NCBI GenBank assembly: GCA_016190145.1
Contig: JACPRD010000032.1
Location: 1-63,030 of the forward strand
Direction: 5' to 3'
Length of the DNA stretch: 63,030 nt
Source of the DNA: Planctomycetota bacterium
GTDB taxonomy: Bacteria > Planctomycetota > MHYJ01 > WSZJ01
Shown: positions 1 to 7,025 of the stretch, piece after piece
Layout of the letters: every line of letters begins with the position of its first letter
Numbering within the stretch: position 1 is the first letter of the stretch
Program-made: the position numbers and the translations under genes
Notes under the pieces: model-generated
Databases searched by the model: none
What the model was told of the DNA's origin: nothing
What the model saw: only the letters and a program-made list of their open reading frames with translations

Positions 1-1
1 C

Positions 2-598
2 CCCGGCCGCCCCCGCCCCCTCGCCCGCCGCCGCGCCCCCGTCCTCTTCACCCACCAGGGCGTCTCCGGCCCCGCACCCATGGACGTGAGCCGCGCCGTC
101 AGCGGACACCCGGACCCCTCTTCACTCACGCTCGAAGTCGACCTCCTCCCCGGCGCGGCCGACCTCGACGCGTGGCTGCGCGGGGAAGCGGCTTCCGGCG
201 GGAGGCGGCTGGTGGCGACGGCGGTGGCGGAGCGCGTGGCGCGGCGGCTGGGGGAAGCGGCGATGGACTGCGCGGGGGTTCCGCGCGAGCGCAGGTTGTC
301 GGAGCTGTCGAAGGCCGAGCGCGCGGGGCTCGTGAAGGCGCTTCACGGTCTCCCGGTGCCGCTCTCGGGCACGCTGGGTTTCGAGAAGGCGGAGGTGACG
401 GCGGGGGGTGTGGCGCTGGACGAGGTGGATCCGCGGACGATGGAGAGCCGGCTCGTGCCGGGGCTGTACTTCGCGGGGGAGGTGCTCGACCTCGACGGGT
501 GGATCGGGGGGTACAACTTTCAGGCGGCGTTCAGCACGGGCTGGCTTGCGGCGTCGAGCGCATGCGGACACCGCGACCGGCAGCGGATCGAGGATTGA
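2..598 (+). CDS. HI0933-family flavoprotein (YhiN-like NAD(P)/FAD-dependent oxidoreductase), C-terminal part
   Basis: The reading frame is open from base 2, so the gene begins outside the window; the first internal ATG is at 80. Just before it the frame reads VLFTHQGVSGPAPMD, close to the 'THxGxSGPA' signature of HI0933-like flavoproteins. The last ~50 residues hold PGLYFAGEVLDLDGWIGGYN, the conserved FAD-contacting segment that closes this family. The family consists of soluble flavoproteins of poorly known function (a tRNA-hypermodification or redox role has been suggested for relatives). The amino-terminal Rossmann dinucleotide-binding motif must lie upstream. The family assignment is strong; the exact reaction cannot be given. 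Confidence 0.85.
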   Translation, partial: PGRPRPLARRRAPVLFTHQGVSGPAPMDVSRAVSGHPDPSSLTLEVDLLPGAADLDAWLRGEAASGGRRLVATAVAERVARRLGEAAMDCAGVPRERRLSELSKAERAGLVKALHGLPVPLSGTLGFEKAEVTAGGVALDEVDPRTMESRLVPGLYFAGEVLDLDGWIGGYNFQAAFSTGWLAASSACGHRDRQRIED

Positions 599-616
599 GC
601 GGCCGGCGCGCCGGCC

Positions 617-719
617 CGTTCGGAGTTCGGCGTTCGGAGTTCGGCGTTGTCGGCCGCGCGGCGCACCGAGACGGCCGGCCCGCGGACAACGCCGATCGCC
701 GAACGCCAGACGCCGAACG
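617..719. repeat. Intergenic inverted repeat built from the word TTCGGMGT
   Basis: Two imperfect 35-bp arms, 617-651 and 685-719, are reverse complements with about five mismatches. Each arm is itself an iteration of a short word (TTCGGAG / TTCGGCG). The transcript would fold into a long hairpin just after the flavoprotein stop codon, so termination or transcript protection is possible. The rest of the 599-843 gap shows nothing coding. Confidence 0.65.
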
Positions 720-843
720 GACCGGCAGCGAGTCGCCACTCGGTCGACGGTAGCCGATGCCGGACGATGGGAATGGGCTTGCATGGCACTGAGAGGCCGA
801 CTAATGTCCCGGTTCTTCAGGGGGGGAATGGAGGCCGGACCGC

Positions 844-1941
844 TTGGGCGCACTTCGCATGGTGCTGGCGTGGTTCGTCGTCGCTGCCCATGCCGACCTC
901 GTCGGGACGGGCGCCGTCCGCTACGCGGGCCCGTTCGCGCTCTACATCTTCTATGCGGTGAGCGGCTATTACATGACGCTCACGCTGACGTCGAAGTACG
1001 CGGGGCCGGGCGGGATCCGCGCCTATTTCGTCAACCGGGCGCTCCGGATCCTCCCGATGTATGCGGTGCTGCTCGCCGCGTTCGCGCCGCTCGTGCTGGC
1101 GAACGCGAATCCCACGCGCGGAGCCTGGGCGGCCCTGGGAAATCCTGGACGTGTCGCGGCGGCGGTCCTCCAGCTCACGCCGCTCGGGCAGGAGAGCGTG
1201 CACTGGATGCACATCGCCGGCGGATCGCTGCACTACACCCCGGAATTCCGCACGGAGGCGATGCCCGCGTGGCACCTGCTGGTGCTGCCCACCTGCTGGT
1301 CGCTTTCGATCGAGTGCGGCTTCTACCTGCTTGCGCCGCTCCTCGTCCGGCGGCCCCTCATGACGCGCTGCGTCATCGCCGGCGCGTCGCTCGCATGGTG
1401 GGCCGCCGCCCTCGCCGTGCGCGCCCCCGTCGACCCGTGGATCTACCGCGCCCTGCCGGCCTCCCTCGTGTTCTTCATGGCGGGTTCCGTCGTGCGCGCG
1501 CTGCACGAGCGACACCAGGCCCGCTTCGGCGCGCTCTCCGCCGCCCTCCGCGCCCGGCCCGCGCTCGCCGCCCTCGCCGTGGGCGGCTTCCTCGCCCTCC
1601 TCGTCGCCTGGCGCCTCGCGGCCCCGCACTCCGCCCACCCCGCCATGTGGCTCTCCCTCGTGCCCCTCTACGCCCTGTCCCTCACCACCCTTCCCGTCCT
1701 GTTCAACCTCTCCGGCGGCCGCTCCCCCGCGGCCCGCGTCGACAAATGGCTCGCGGACCTCGCCTACCCGATCTTCCTCGTTCACTACCCCATCATCCGC
1801 CTGACCGGCTGGGTGGACCCACTCGCCATCCTCGGCGCGAGCGCCGCCGTCTCCGCCGTCGCCCTCGTGCTCGTCGATGTCCCCGTCCGCTCCTGGAAGC
1901 TCGCCCCACCGGCCCGCGCGACGGAAAATCCCGCCAGCTGA
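844..1941 (+). CDS. Membrane acyltransferase (acyltransferase-3 / OafA-YrhL family)
   Basis: A 365-residue polytopic membrane protein with roughly ten hydrophobic helices. The N-terminus carries LRxxLAxxVVxxH (LRMVLAWFVVAAHADL), the signature of acyltransferase-3 proteins whose His is proposed to be catalytic, followed by a loop with an RxLRILPMY motif also typical of the family. Such proteins transfer acyl groups, often acetyl, onto surface polysaccharides or lipids across the inner membrane. The start chosen is TTG 844, preceded by GGAGG at 830; the ATG at 859 would cut into the conserved LR motif. No sugar genes are adjacent, so the acceptor is unknown. Confidence 0.82.
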   Translation: MGALRMVLAWFVVAAHADLVGTGAVRYAGPFALYIFYAVSGYYMTLTLTSKYAGPGGIRAYFVNRALRILPMYAVLLAAFAPLVLANANPTRGAWAALGNPGRVAAAVLQLTPLGQESVHWMHIAGGSLHYTPEFRTEAMPAWHLLVLPTCWSLSIECGFYLLAPLLVRRPLMTRCVIAGASLAWWAAALAVRAPVDPWIYRALPASLVFFMAGSVVRALHERHQARFGALSAALRARPALAALAVGGFLALLVAWRLAAPHSAHPAMWLSLVPLYALSLTTLPVLFNLSGGRSPAARVDKWLADLAYPIFLVHYPIIRLTGWVDPLAILGASAAVSAVALVLVDVPVRSWKLAPPARATENPAS

Positions 1942-1948
1942 GGCGAGA

Positions 1949-2030
1949 GTTTGAGAAAAAAGTCGGCCCTGGCTACTCCGTCTGCCGGCAGGAGGGTTCG
2001 CGATTGGCCGAGACTGACGAGCCGGTTGTT
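1949..2030. repeat. Truncated copy of dispersed palindromic element R1
   Basis: This stretch aligns with the left arm and central loop of the element at 39654-39761: shared pieces include a run of GAAAAAAGTCGGCC, CTCCGTC, GCCGGCAGGA, ATTGG and ACGAGCCGG in the same order. The right arm is missing; a different repeat begins instead at 2042. Together the two repeats fill most of the gap between the acyltransferase and the HEAT-like gene. Confidence 0.6.
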
Positions 2031-2041
2031 CGGAAACGGCT

Positions 2042-2220
2042 CAGGAGAAGGAGGAGGAGAAGGAGCAGGAGGAGGAACGGCCTCGGTGGGACGACCTCCT
2101 CCTCCTCCTCCTCAGTCGCTCCGCGAGCGCCGTCGGAAGACGGTCCCCCATTGCCCCGTGCCCGCCTCACTTCATTCTCATCCCCGAGGGTGATCCCCGG
2201 ATCATGGGTGACTCTCCGAC
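2042..2220. repeat. GA/CT hairpin element, copy A
   Basis: A purine-only arm of GGAGGAGAAGGAG type (2042-2077) is followed by a ~20-nt loop starting AACGGCCTCGG, then a pyrimidine-only CTCCTCCTCC arm, a short TCCGCGAGCG segment and a ~100-bp tail containing CCCCGAGGGTGATCCCCGG. The whole 179 bp is repeated with few changes at 6833-7025, and the hairpin part a third time at 43018-43125. It ends 20 bp before the start codon of the next gene. No protein is plausible here. Confidence 0.75.
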
Positions 2221-2239
2221 TCTGGTACGATCACCGTTC

Positions 2240-3484
2240 ATGCGCCCCCCCGGATGGACTTTCCTCGGAGCCCAGCTCGCGATCGCCGCGGGACTCGCCA
2301 CCCTGTCGATCGCCGAGCGGCATCGCCACGTCCTGACGGAAGCGGAGATCCGGACGGCGGAAGTGGCGGCGCGCGCCTCCGGCGAGTTCCCGGAAGATCC
2401 GGCCGGGTCCTCCCCGGGTGAACCCGCGGCCGAGCCCGAGGAACCGGTTGACGTCGGCGAGGACGACGACACCGAAGCCGACCCGCTCGATTCCGTGGAG
2501 TGGGATGAACCGGGAACCCTCTCCCTCGATCGCCAGCGCGTCTACGCCGATCTCCTCTTCCAGAGCCTCCTCAAAGACGAACGCGACGGCTCCGATCTCG
2601 CGTGGGGCCTCGAGGACTGCGACCCGGGCGTCGCGCTCGAAGCCCTGCTCCGGTACTGGCCGCAGATCGCCGACGCCGGGATGCGGCAGGAACTGCTCGA
2701 GAACGTCGGCTGGAACGAGGGCTCCGCGAACGTCCTGGCCCTCGTGGACCTCGGAATGGGCGACGCCGACGCGAACGTCCGCGCCGCCGCGCTGAACGCC
2801 CTGTTCGACCATTTCTACGTGGAACTGCCCGACGACCCCGCTGCCTGGAGGGCCTGGAGGGACCGGACGCGAGGCTCGACCGATGAGGAATTACTGAGGC
2901 TCGGCGCGCGGGATCTGGTCCGGCGCCTCGAAGAGCTCGGCCCCGGCGGCGGCGCCGCCGTCTACGCGCGCCTCCAGGAGGCGAGCGACGAATCGCCGCA
3001 GGCCCTTCAGGAAGCCGGGCTGGCACCCCTTCTCGAGAAGTGGCTGGCCTCGGGCCCGGAGGGCGCCGAACTCGCGGTGGACCTTCTCAACTACGCGGAG
3101 ACCGATCCGGAGTGGAGCCGTCTCCACGTGCTCCCTCTTCTCTCGAATCCGGCGACGCGCGCGACCGCGCTCCGAGCGCTCGGCTCCACGGACACCGACT
3201 GGGCGCTGGCGGAGGCGAAGACCTGGCTGGGCACCGACGACTACCTGACGGCGTCCGCCGCCGCGGGAGCCGTGGCGCGGCTTGCGCCGCCCCGGGAGGC
3301 GATTCCGCTCCTCATCGCCGCGCTGCGCAAGGCGGAGTCTCCGGACGCCCGGAGCGCGATCATCTGGGGCGGGCTCTACGGCCTGACGCAGATTCCCGGA
3401 AGCCGGAATCACACGGTGGAGTGGTGGGAAGACTGGTGGCGGCACAACTCGGCGTACTACGAGAGTGCGGAGGGGGCGCGATGA
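2240..3484 (+). CDS. HEAT-like membrane-anchored protein, first of an overlapping pair
   Basis: A 414-residue protein starting MRPPGWTFLGAQLAIAAGLA, which gives one N-terminal membrane anchor. An acidic, Pro/Glu-rich linker follows (residues ~45-95), then helical HEAT/Armadillo-like repeats that include ALEALLRYWPQIAD and TRATALRALGSTDTDWALAE. It ends in a tryptophan-rich motif (VEWWEDWWRHN). ATG 2240 is preferred over ATG 2204 because the latter lies inside the repeat element. The gene overlaps the next by ATGA and the two products are paralogous in architecture. HEAT domains bind other proteins; no enzyme activity is visible and the partner is unknown. Confidence 0.75.
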   Translation: MRPPGWTFLGAQLAIAAGLATLSIAERHRHVLTEAEIRTAEVAARASGEFPEDPAGSSPGEPAAEPEEPVDVGEDDDTEADPLDSVEWDEPGTLSLDRQRVYADLLFQSLLKDERDGSDLAWGLEDCDPGVALEALLRYWPQIADAGMRQELLENVGWNEGSANVLALVDLGMGDADANVRAAALNALFDHFYVELPDDPAAWRAWRDRTRGSTDEELLRLGARDLVRRLEELGPGGGAAVYARLQEASDESPQALQEAGLAPLLEKWLASGPEGAELAVDLLNYAETDPEWSRLHVLPLLSNPATRATALRALGSTDTDWALAEAKTWLGTDDYLTASAAAGAVARLAPPREAIPLLIAALRKAESPDARSAIIWGGLYGLTQIPGSRNHTVEWWEDWWRHNSAYYESAEGAR

Positions 3485-4668
3485 ACAGGACCCTCGCGGC
3501 CGCCAACGCCGCCGCGCTCGCCGCGATCGTCGCCCTCGCCTGGCAGCTGCACGCCTCCATCGGGCGCACGGGCGGGCTGGAATCGCGGCTCGCCGAGGCC
3601 CGCACGCGTCGAACGCTGGCGGAGTCGGCGCGGCGCAGCGTCGCGGCGGATCCAGCCCCGAAACCGGAGGCGGGCCTGGGGGCAGGCCCTTCGATTTCCC
3701 AGTCCGCCGCCCGCGTGGCCGAGTGCCTGGAGGGGATCATCCACGACCCCGCGCGGGCCTGGGGACTCTGCAGCACGCTGGCCGACCTCGATCCCGACAC
3801 GGTCCTCGCCGGACTCCGCGAACGCTGGAAGGAAATCGCCGACCCGAAAATACGCCGGCAACTGCTCCAGCGCTTCTGCCAGTCCGGCCGCCTCTTCCCG
3901 CGCTCCTGCGACTTCCTCGACCTCTACCTCACCGACCCGGATCCCGGCACGCGCTTGATCGGAGCCGAACAGCTCCGGCGCATGGTCCTGCGGGACTTCG
4001 AAGCCGATCCGGAGGGGTATGCGGAGTGGCGGAAGCGCACGCGCGGCCTGTCCGACGGGGAGGTCTGGGGAGTCGTCGCGGAGGATTTCCTCGAGCGGAT
4101 CCGCACGGCCGGCCCCGAGCAGATGGCTTCGGGCGAACTGCTGCTCTGGGCCGCGCCCTGGAGCCCGGCCTGGGGCAGGCTCCGGGGACAACCGGACCTG
4201 ACGCAGGCGCTCTCCCGCTGGATCGGATCCGGCGACACGGAGGCCATCACGAGCGCGCTCTACGTGGTCGACGGCTACGACACCGGCGAGGAATTCCTGC
4301 GCAACAACGCGGTCCCGTTTCTCGCAAATCCCGACACCCGCCTGGCCGCCATCCACGCGCTCAGCAACTCCGAAAACCGCTGGGCGATCCCGGAGCTCAC
4401 GCCGCATCTGCAGGACTCCGACCCGGAAGTCGTCACGGCCGCCGCGGACGCGCTCTGCGAAATCGGCGACCTGGCGGCCCTGCCGGACATCATCGAGGCC
4501 ATGAAGCGGATGACCGATCCGGAGCGGCTGGCGGAGTTGAACTCCTGGAGCCTTCAGCGGATGACCGGGGTCTGCCCGCACTCTTCGCACGACGCGGCGT
4601 GGTGGGCGAGATGGTGGGCGGAGAATGGGGAGAGGCTGAGGGGGGAAAGAGAGAACGACAATTATTAA
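3481..4668 (+). CDS. HEAT-like membrane-anchored protein, second of an overlapping pair
   Basis: A 395-residue paralogue of the upstream gene. It has an N-terminal membrane segment (residues ~5-22, LAAANAAALAAIVALAW), a short coiled linker, then HEAT-like helical repeats in which NPDTRLAAIHALSNSENRWA is the clearest unit. It closes with AAWWARWWAENG, matching the tryptophan motif of its neighbour. The start ATG 3481 overlaps the preceding stop (ATGA), implying translational coupling and equimolar products, perhaps a heteromeric envelope complex. The function is unknown; the pairing and shared C-terminal motif are the most informative facts. Confidence 0.8.
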   Translation: MNRTLAAANAAALAAIVALAWQLHASIGRTGGLESRLAEARTRRTLAESARRSVAADPAPKPEAGLGAGPSISQSAARVAECLEGIIHDPARAWGLCSTLADLDPDTVLAGLRERWKEIADPKIRRQLLQRFCQSGRLFPRSCDFLDLYLTDPDPGTRLIGAEQLRRMVLRDFEADPEGYAEWRKRTRGLSDGEVWGVVAEDFLERIRTAGPEQMASGELLLWAAPWSPAWGRLRGQPDLTQALSRWIGSGDTEAITSALYVVDGYDTGEEFLRNNAVPFLANPDTRLAAIHALSNSENRWAIPELTPHLQDSDPEVVTAAADALCEIGDLAALPDIIEAMKRMTDPERLAELNSWSLQRMTGVCPHSSHDAAWWARWWAENGERLRGERENDNY

Positions 4669-4698
4669 TTTTGAATTATGAATTTTGAATTCTGAATT
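4664..4698. repeat. AT-rich word repeat (GAATTTTGAATT/GAATTCTGAATT)
   Basis: About 35 bp of iterated GAATTNTGAATT words sit in the 42-bp gap between two convergent genes and overlap the stop codon at 4666-4668. The composition contrasts sharply with the surrounding GC-rich DNA. Its position and self-complementarity fit a bidirectional terminator, but no function is shown. Confidence 0.5.
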
Positions 4699-4710
4699 GA
4701 AGGGCGGCGG

Positions 4711-6795
4711 CTACGGACCGAGGCGGTCGAGAAGGCGGCGCGCGAGGACGTGGCCGGGACGGAGCTCGAGCGCGCGGCGGGCCAGGGACTTCGCCCGCTC
4801 GAGAGAGGCCGCGTCGCCTCGGGCGGCCAGCAGTTCGGCCAGGTCGACCAGGAGATCGGCGCTCTCGATCTCGTCGAGCCCCGCTTCCAGCTCGCGCACC
4901 GCGCCCGGCGCGTCCCCTCGCTCGAGGAGCCAGCGCGCCAGGTTTCGCCGCGCCGGGACGTAGCGCGGCGCGAGCCGCACGGCCTCGCGGAACTCCTCCC
5001 CCGCGCGCCCGTCGCGCTTCTTCGCGAAGTACGTCCCGAGATTATTGTGGGCCTCGGGATACCCGGGCCAGAGCTGAAGGGCCTTTTCGTAGCACCCGAG
5101 CTGCTCTTCTTCCTCGAACAGCGCCCGCAGCGTCCCCATCCGGTACGCGCGGATCGCCGCGGCGCGCCGCGCACCCTCGCCCCACGGCCAGAGCCCGCCC
5201 GGGCTCCCGACCGCGCCCGCGTCCGGCGCGGACGCCGGACCAAGCCGCTTCACGATCCCTGCGTTCGCCCCGTCGCGCCGCGCGAAAACCACCGCGACCT
5301 CGTCGCGCCAGACGAGCGCCCAGGCGGGCGAGCGCGCGAGCCAGGCCGCCAGCGCCCTCGTATCCGCGGACTGGTGCGTCATGAACGCGATCTCCAGCCC
5401 GTAGCGCGCGGCGTAGGCGTCGAACGGCTCGGCGAGGCGGGTCACGCGGTCGTATTCCTCGAGGTTCTCCAGGTTCCAGTCGCCCTCGCCGTTCATCGTG
5501 GGGACGGAGGCGGGAAAGCGGCGGAGCGTGTAGTAATTGCCGGCGTCCCAGTTGGTGAAGGCGTTGCCGGTGAATCCCTCGCGGTCGAGGAAATCGCAGG
5601 CGTGGACGGGAAGCGAGGTCCGGCAGACGCCGAAGCCGGAGCGGCGCGAGGAGCGTTCCCAGGTGGCCCAGAGGTCCGAGCTGGAGAGTGCGGCGGTGAG
5701 GGCGAAGGCGGCGCCGAGGGCCGCGGCGGCGGCGAGCCCGGCGCGGCGCGGCGCGGCCCACGCGGCCGCCGCTTCGTGGAGATTCCGCGCGATCACCGGG
5801 AACAGCAGGACGCCCGCGATCGAGATGTTGCGGCGGTACGAGAACGCCGCGAGCGCCCCGACGGCGAGGACGCCGAGGTCGAAGGTCCGGAGGCGTCTCC
5901 AGTTGAGCGCGAGCGCCGCCGCCGCGAGCGGGACGACGATCCACACCGCGACGAGCGACGCGCTCGACCACGTCACGGTCTCCGTCACGCCGGCGAGCTC
6001 CGTGATCCACCCGCGGTACCACTCCGGCCCCGAACGGTAGCGCGCGAGATACTCGAAGGGCACTTTCACCACGCGCCATCCCTGCGGGTTCAGGAGCACC
6101 GCCGCGAACGAGCCCGCCGTCGCCAGCGCCCACGTCCGCGCGTGCGCCCGCCCCTCCGCGCGCAGCATCGCGACCGCGGCGGCTCCCGCGAGGACGCACG
6201 GCGCGAGGATCGACAGCGCGTGAAGGTTGATCCCGACCGCCACGACCGCCGGCATCGCCCACAGCGCGCGCCCGGGCCTGCCGTCCCACGTGACCAGCGC
6301 GAGCGTCGCCGCGAGCACGAGGTAGATCGACAGCTCGGATCGGATGTCCCAGCGCTCGTACATCAGGAGCGCCGCGCAGAGCGTCGCGACGGCGCACGCC
6401 GCCGGCCCCGCGGGACGCGCCGCGGCCCAGAGAAGCGCAAACGTCAGCCAGAGGAACGCGATCTTGACGAGCGTCAGACCCGTCCAGCCGCCCGCGCGGT
6501 ACACGATCCACGTCCCGGCCTGGAACAGCCACCGGTCCTGGTACAGAAACCCCGGCCGCTTGCACGCCGTGAACTGCTCGGGACGCGGAAGCTCCCGATG
6601 CTCCACGATCCAGCGCCCTTTCGCCAGGTGCTGCCCGACGTCCCAGTTGTAAACCTGGCACGCGCCCAGCACGAAGATCAGCGCGGCGGAAGCAAGCCCC
6701 CAGGCCGCCAGCGCCCGGTGGCCCGAGCCGCCCCCGGATCGTGAGGCCGCTTCATTCCCGGATGCGGTTGAACCTCGCTCGCTGCCTCCGTTCAT
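4711..6795 (-). CDS. Polytopic membrane protein with C-terminal TPR domain (GT-C glycosyltransferase-like)
   Basis: A 694-residue protein. After a short Ser/Gly-rich cytoplasmic start there are about ten hydrophobic helices (residues ~30-380). The first periplasmic loop reads NWDVGQHLAKGRWIVEHREL and continues with a WLFQAGTW motif, resembling the acidic first loop of GT-C type lipid-linked glycosyltransferases common in planctomycetes and verrucomicrobia. A soluble middle region follows, then C-terminal TPR units (LWPGYPEAHNNLGTYFAKK). It may transfer a sugar from a polyprenyl carrier, but the catalytic acid is not certain, so only the architecture is firm. It lies 229 bp downstream of the kinase-FGE gene, separated by a repeat element. 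Confidence 0.72.
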   Translation of the reverse strand: MNGGSERGSTASGNEAASRSGGGSGHRALAAWGLASAALIFVLGACQVYNWDVGQHLAKGRWIVEHRELPRPEQFTACKRPGFLYQDRWLFQAGTWIVYRAGGWTGLTLVKIAFLWLTFALLWAAARPAGPAACAVATLCAALLMYERWDIRSELSIYLVLAATLALVTWDGRPGRALWAMPAVVAVGINLHALSILAPCVLAGAAAVAMLRAEGRAHARTWALATAGSFAAVLLNPQGWRVVKVPFEYLARYRSGPEWYRGWITELAGVTETVTWSSASLVAVWIVVPLAAAALALNWRRLRTFDLGVLAVGALAAFSYRRNISIAGVLLFPVIARNLHEAAAAWAAPRRAGLAAAAALGAAFALTAALSSSDLWATWERSSRRSGFGVCRTSLPVHACDFLDREGFTGNAFTNWDAGNYYTLRRFPASVPTMNGEGDWNLENLEEYDRVTRLAEPFDAYAARYGLEIAFMTHQSADTRALAAWLARSPAWALVWRDEVAVVFARRDGANAGIVKRLGPASAPDAGAVGSPGGLWPWGEGARRAAAIRAYRMGTLRALFEEEEQLGCYEKALQLWPGYPEAHNNLGTYFAKKRDGRAGEEFREAVRLAPRYVPARRNLARWLLERGDAPGAVRELEAGLDEIESADLLVDLAELLAARGDAASLERAKSLARRALELRPGHVLARRLLDRLGP

Positions 6796-6832
6796 CCCGA
6801 CCGCTCCTTCGACTCACAGCCCCTCATGCCAG

Positions 6833-7025
6833 CAGGAGAAGGAGGAGGAGAAGGAGCAGGAGGAGGAACGGCCTCGGTGGATCGACCTCCTCCTGCTCCT
6901 CCTCCTGCTCCTCCTCCTCAGTCGTTCCGCGAGCGCTGTCGGAAAGCGGACCCCCGTTGACTCGTGCCCGCCTCACTTCATTTTCATCCCCGAGGGTGAT
7001 CCCCGATCATGGATGGCTCTCAGAC
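6833..7025. repeat. GA/CT hairpin element, copy B
   Basis: A near-copy of the element at 2042-2220, slightly longer because the pyrimidine arm has extra CTCCTCCTG units. The purine arm, the AACGGCCTCGGTGG loop, the TTCCGCGAGCG segment and the tail with CCCCGAGGGTGATCCCC are all conserved. It fills the gap between the stop of the kinase-FGE gene and the start of the membrane/TPR gene, both on the minus strand, so its orientation relative to transcription is opposite to copy A. Confidence 0.75.
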
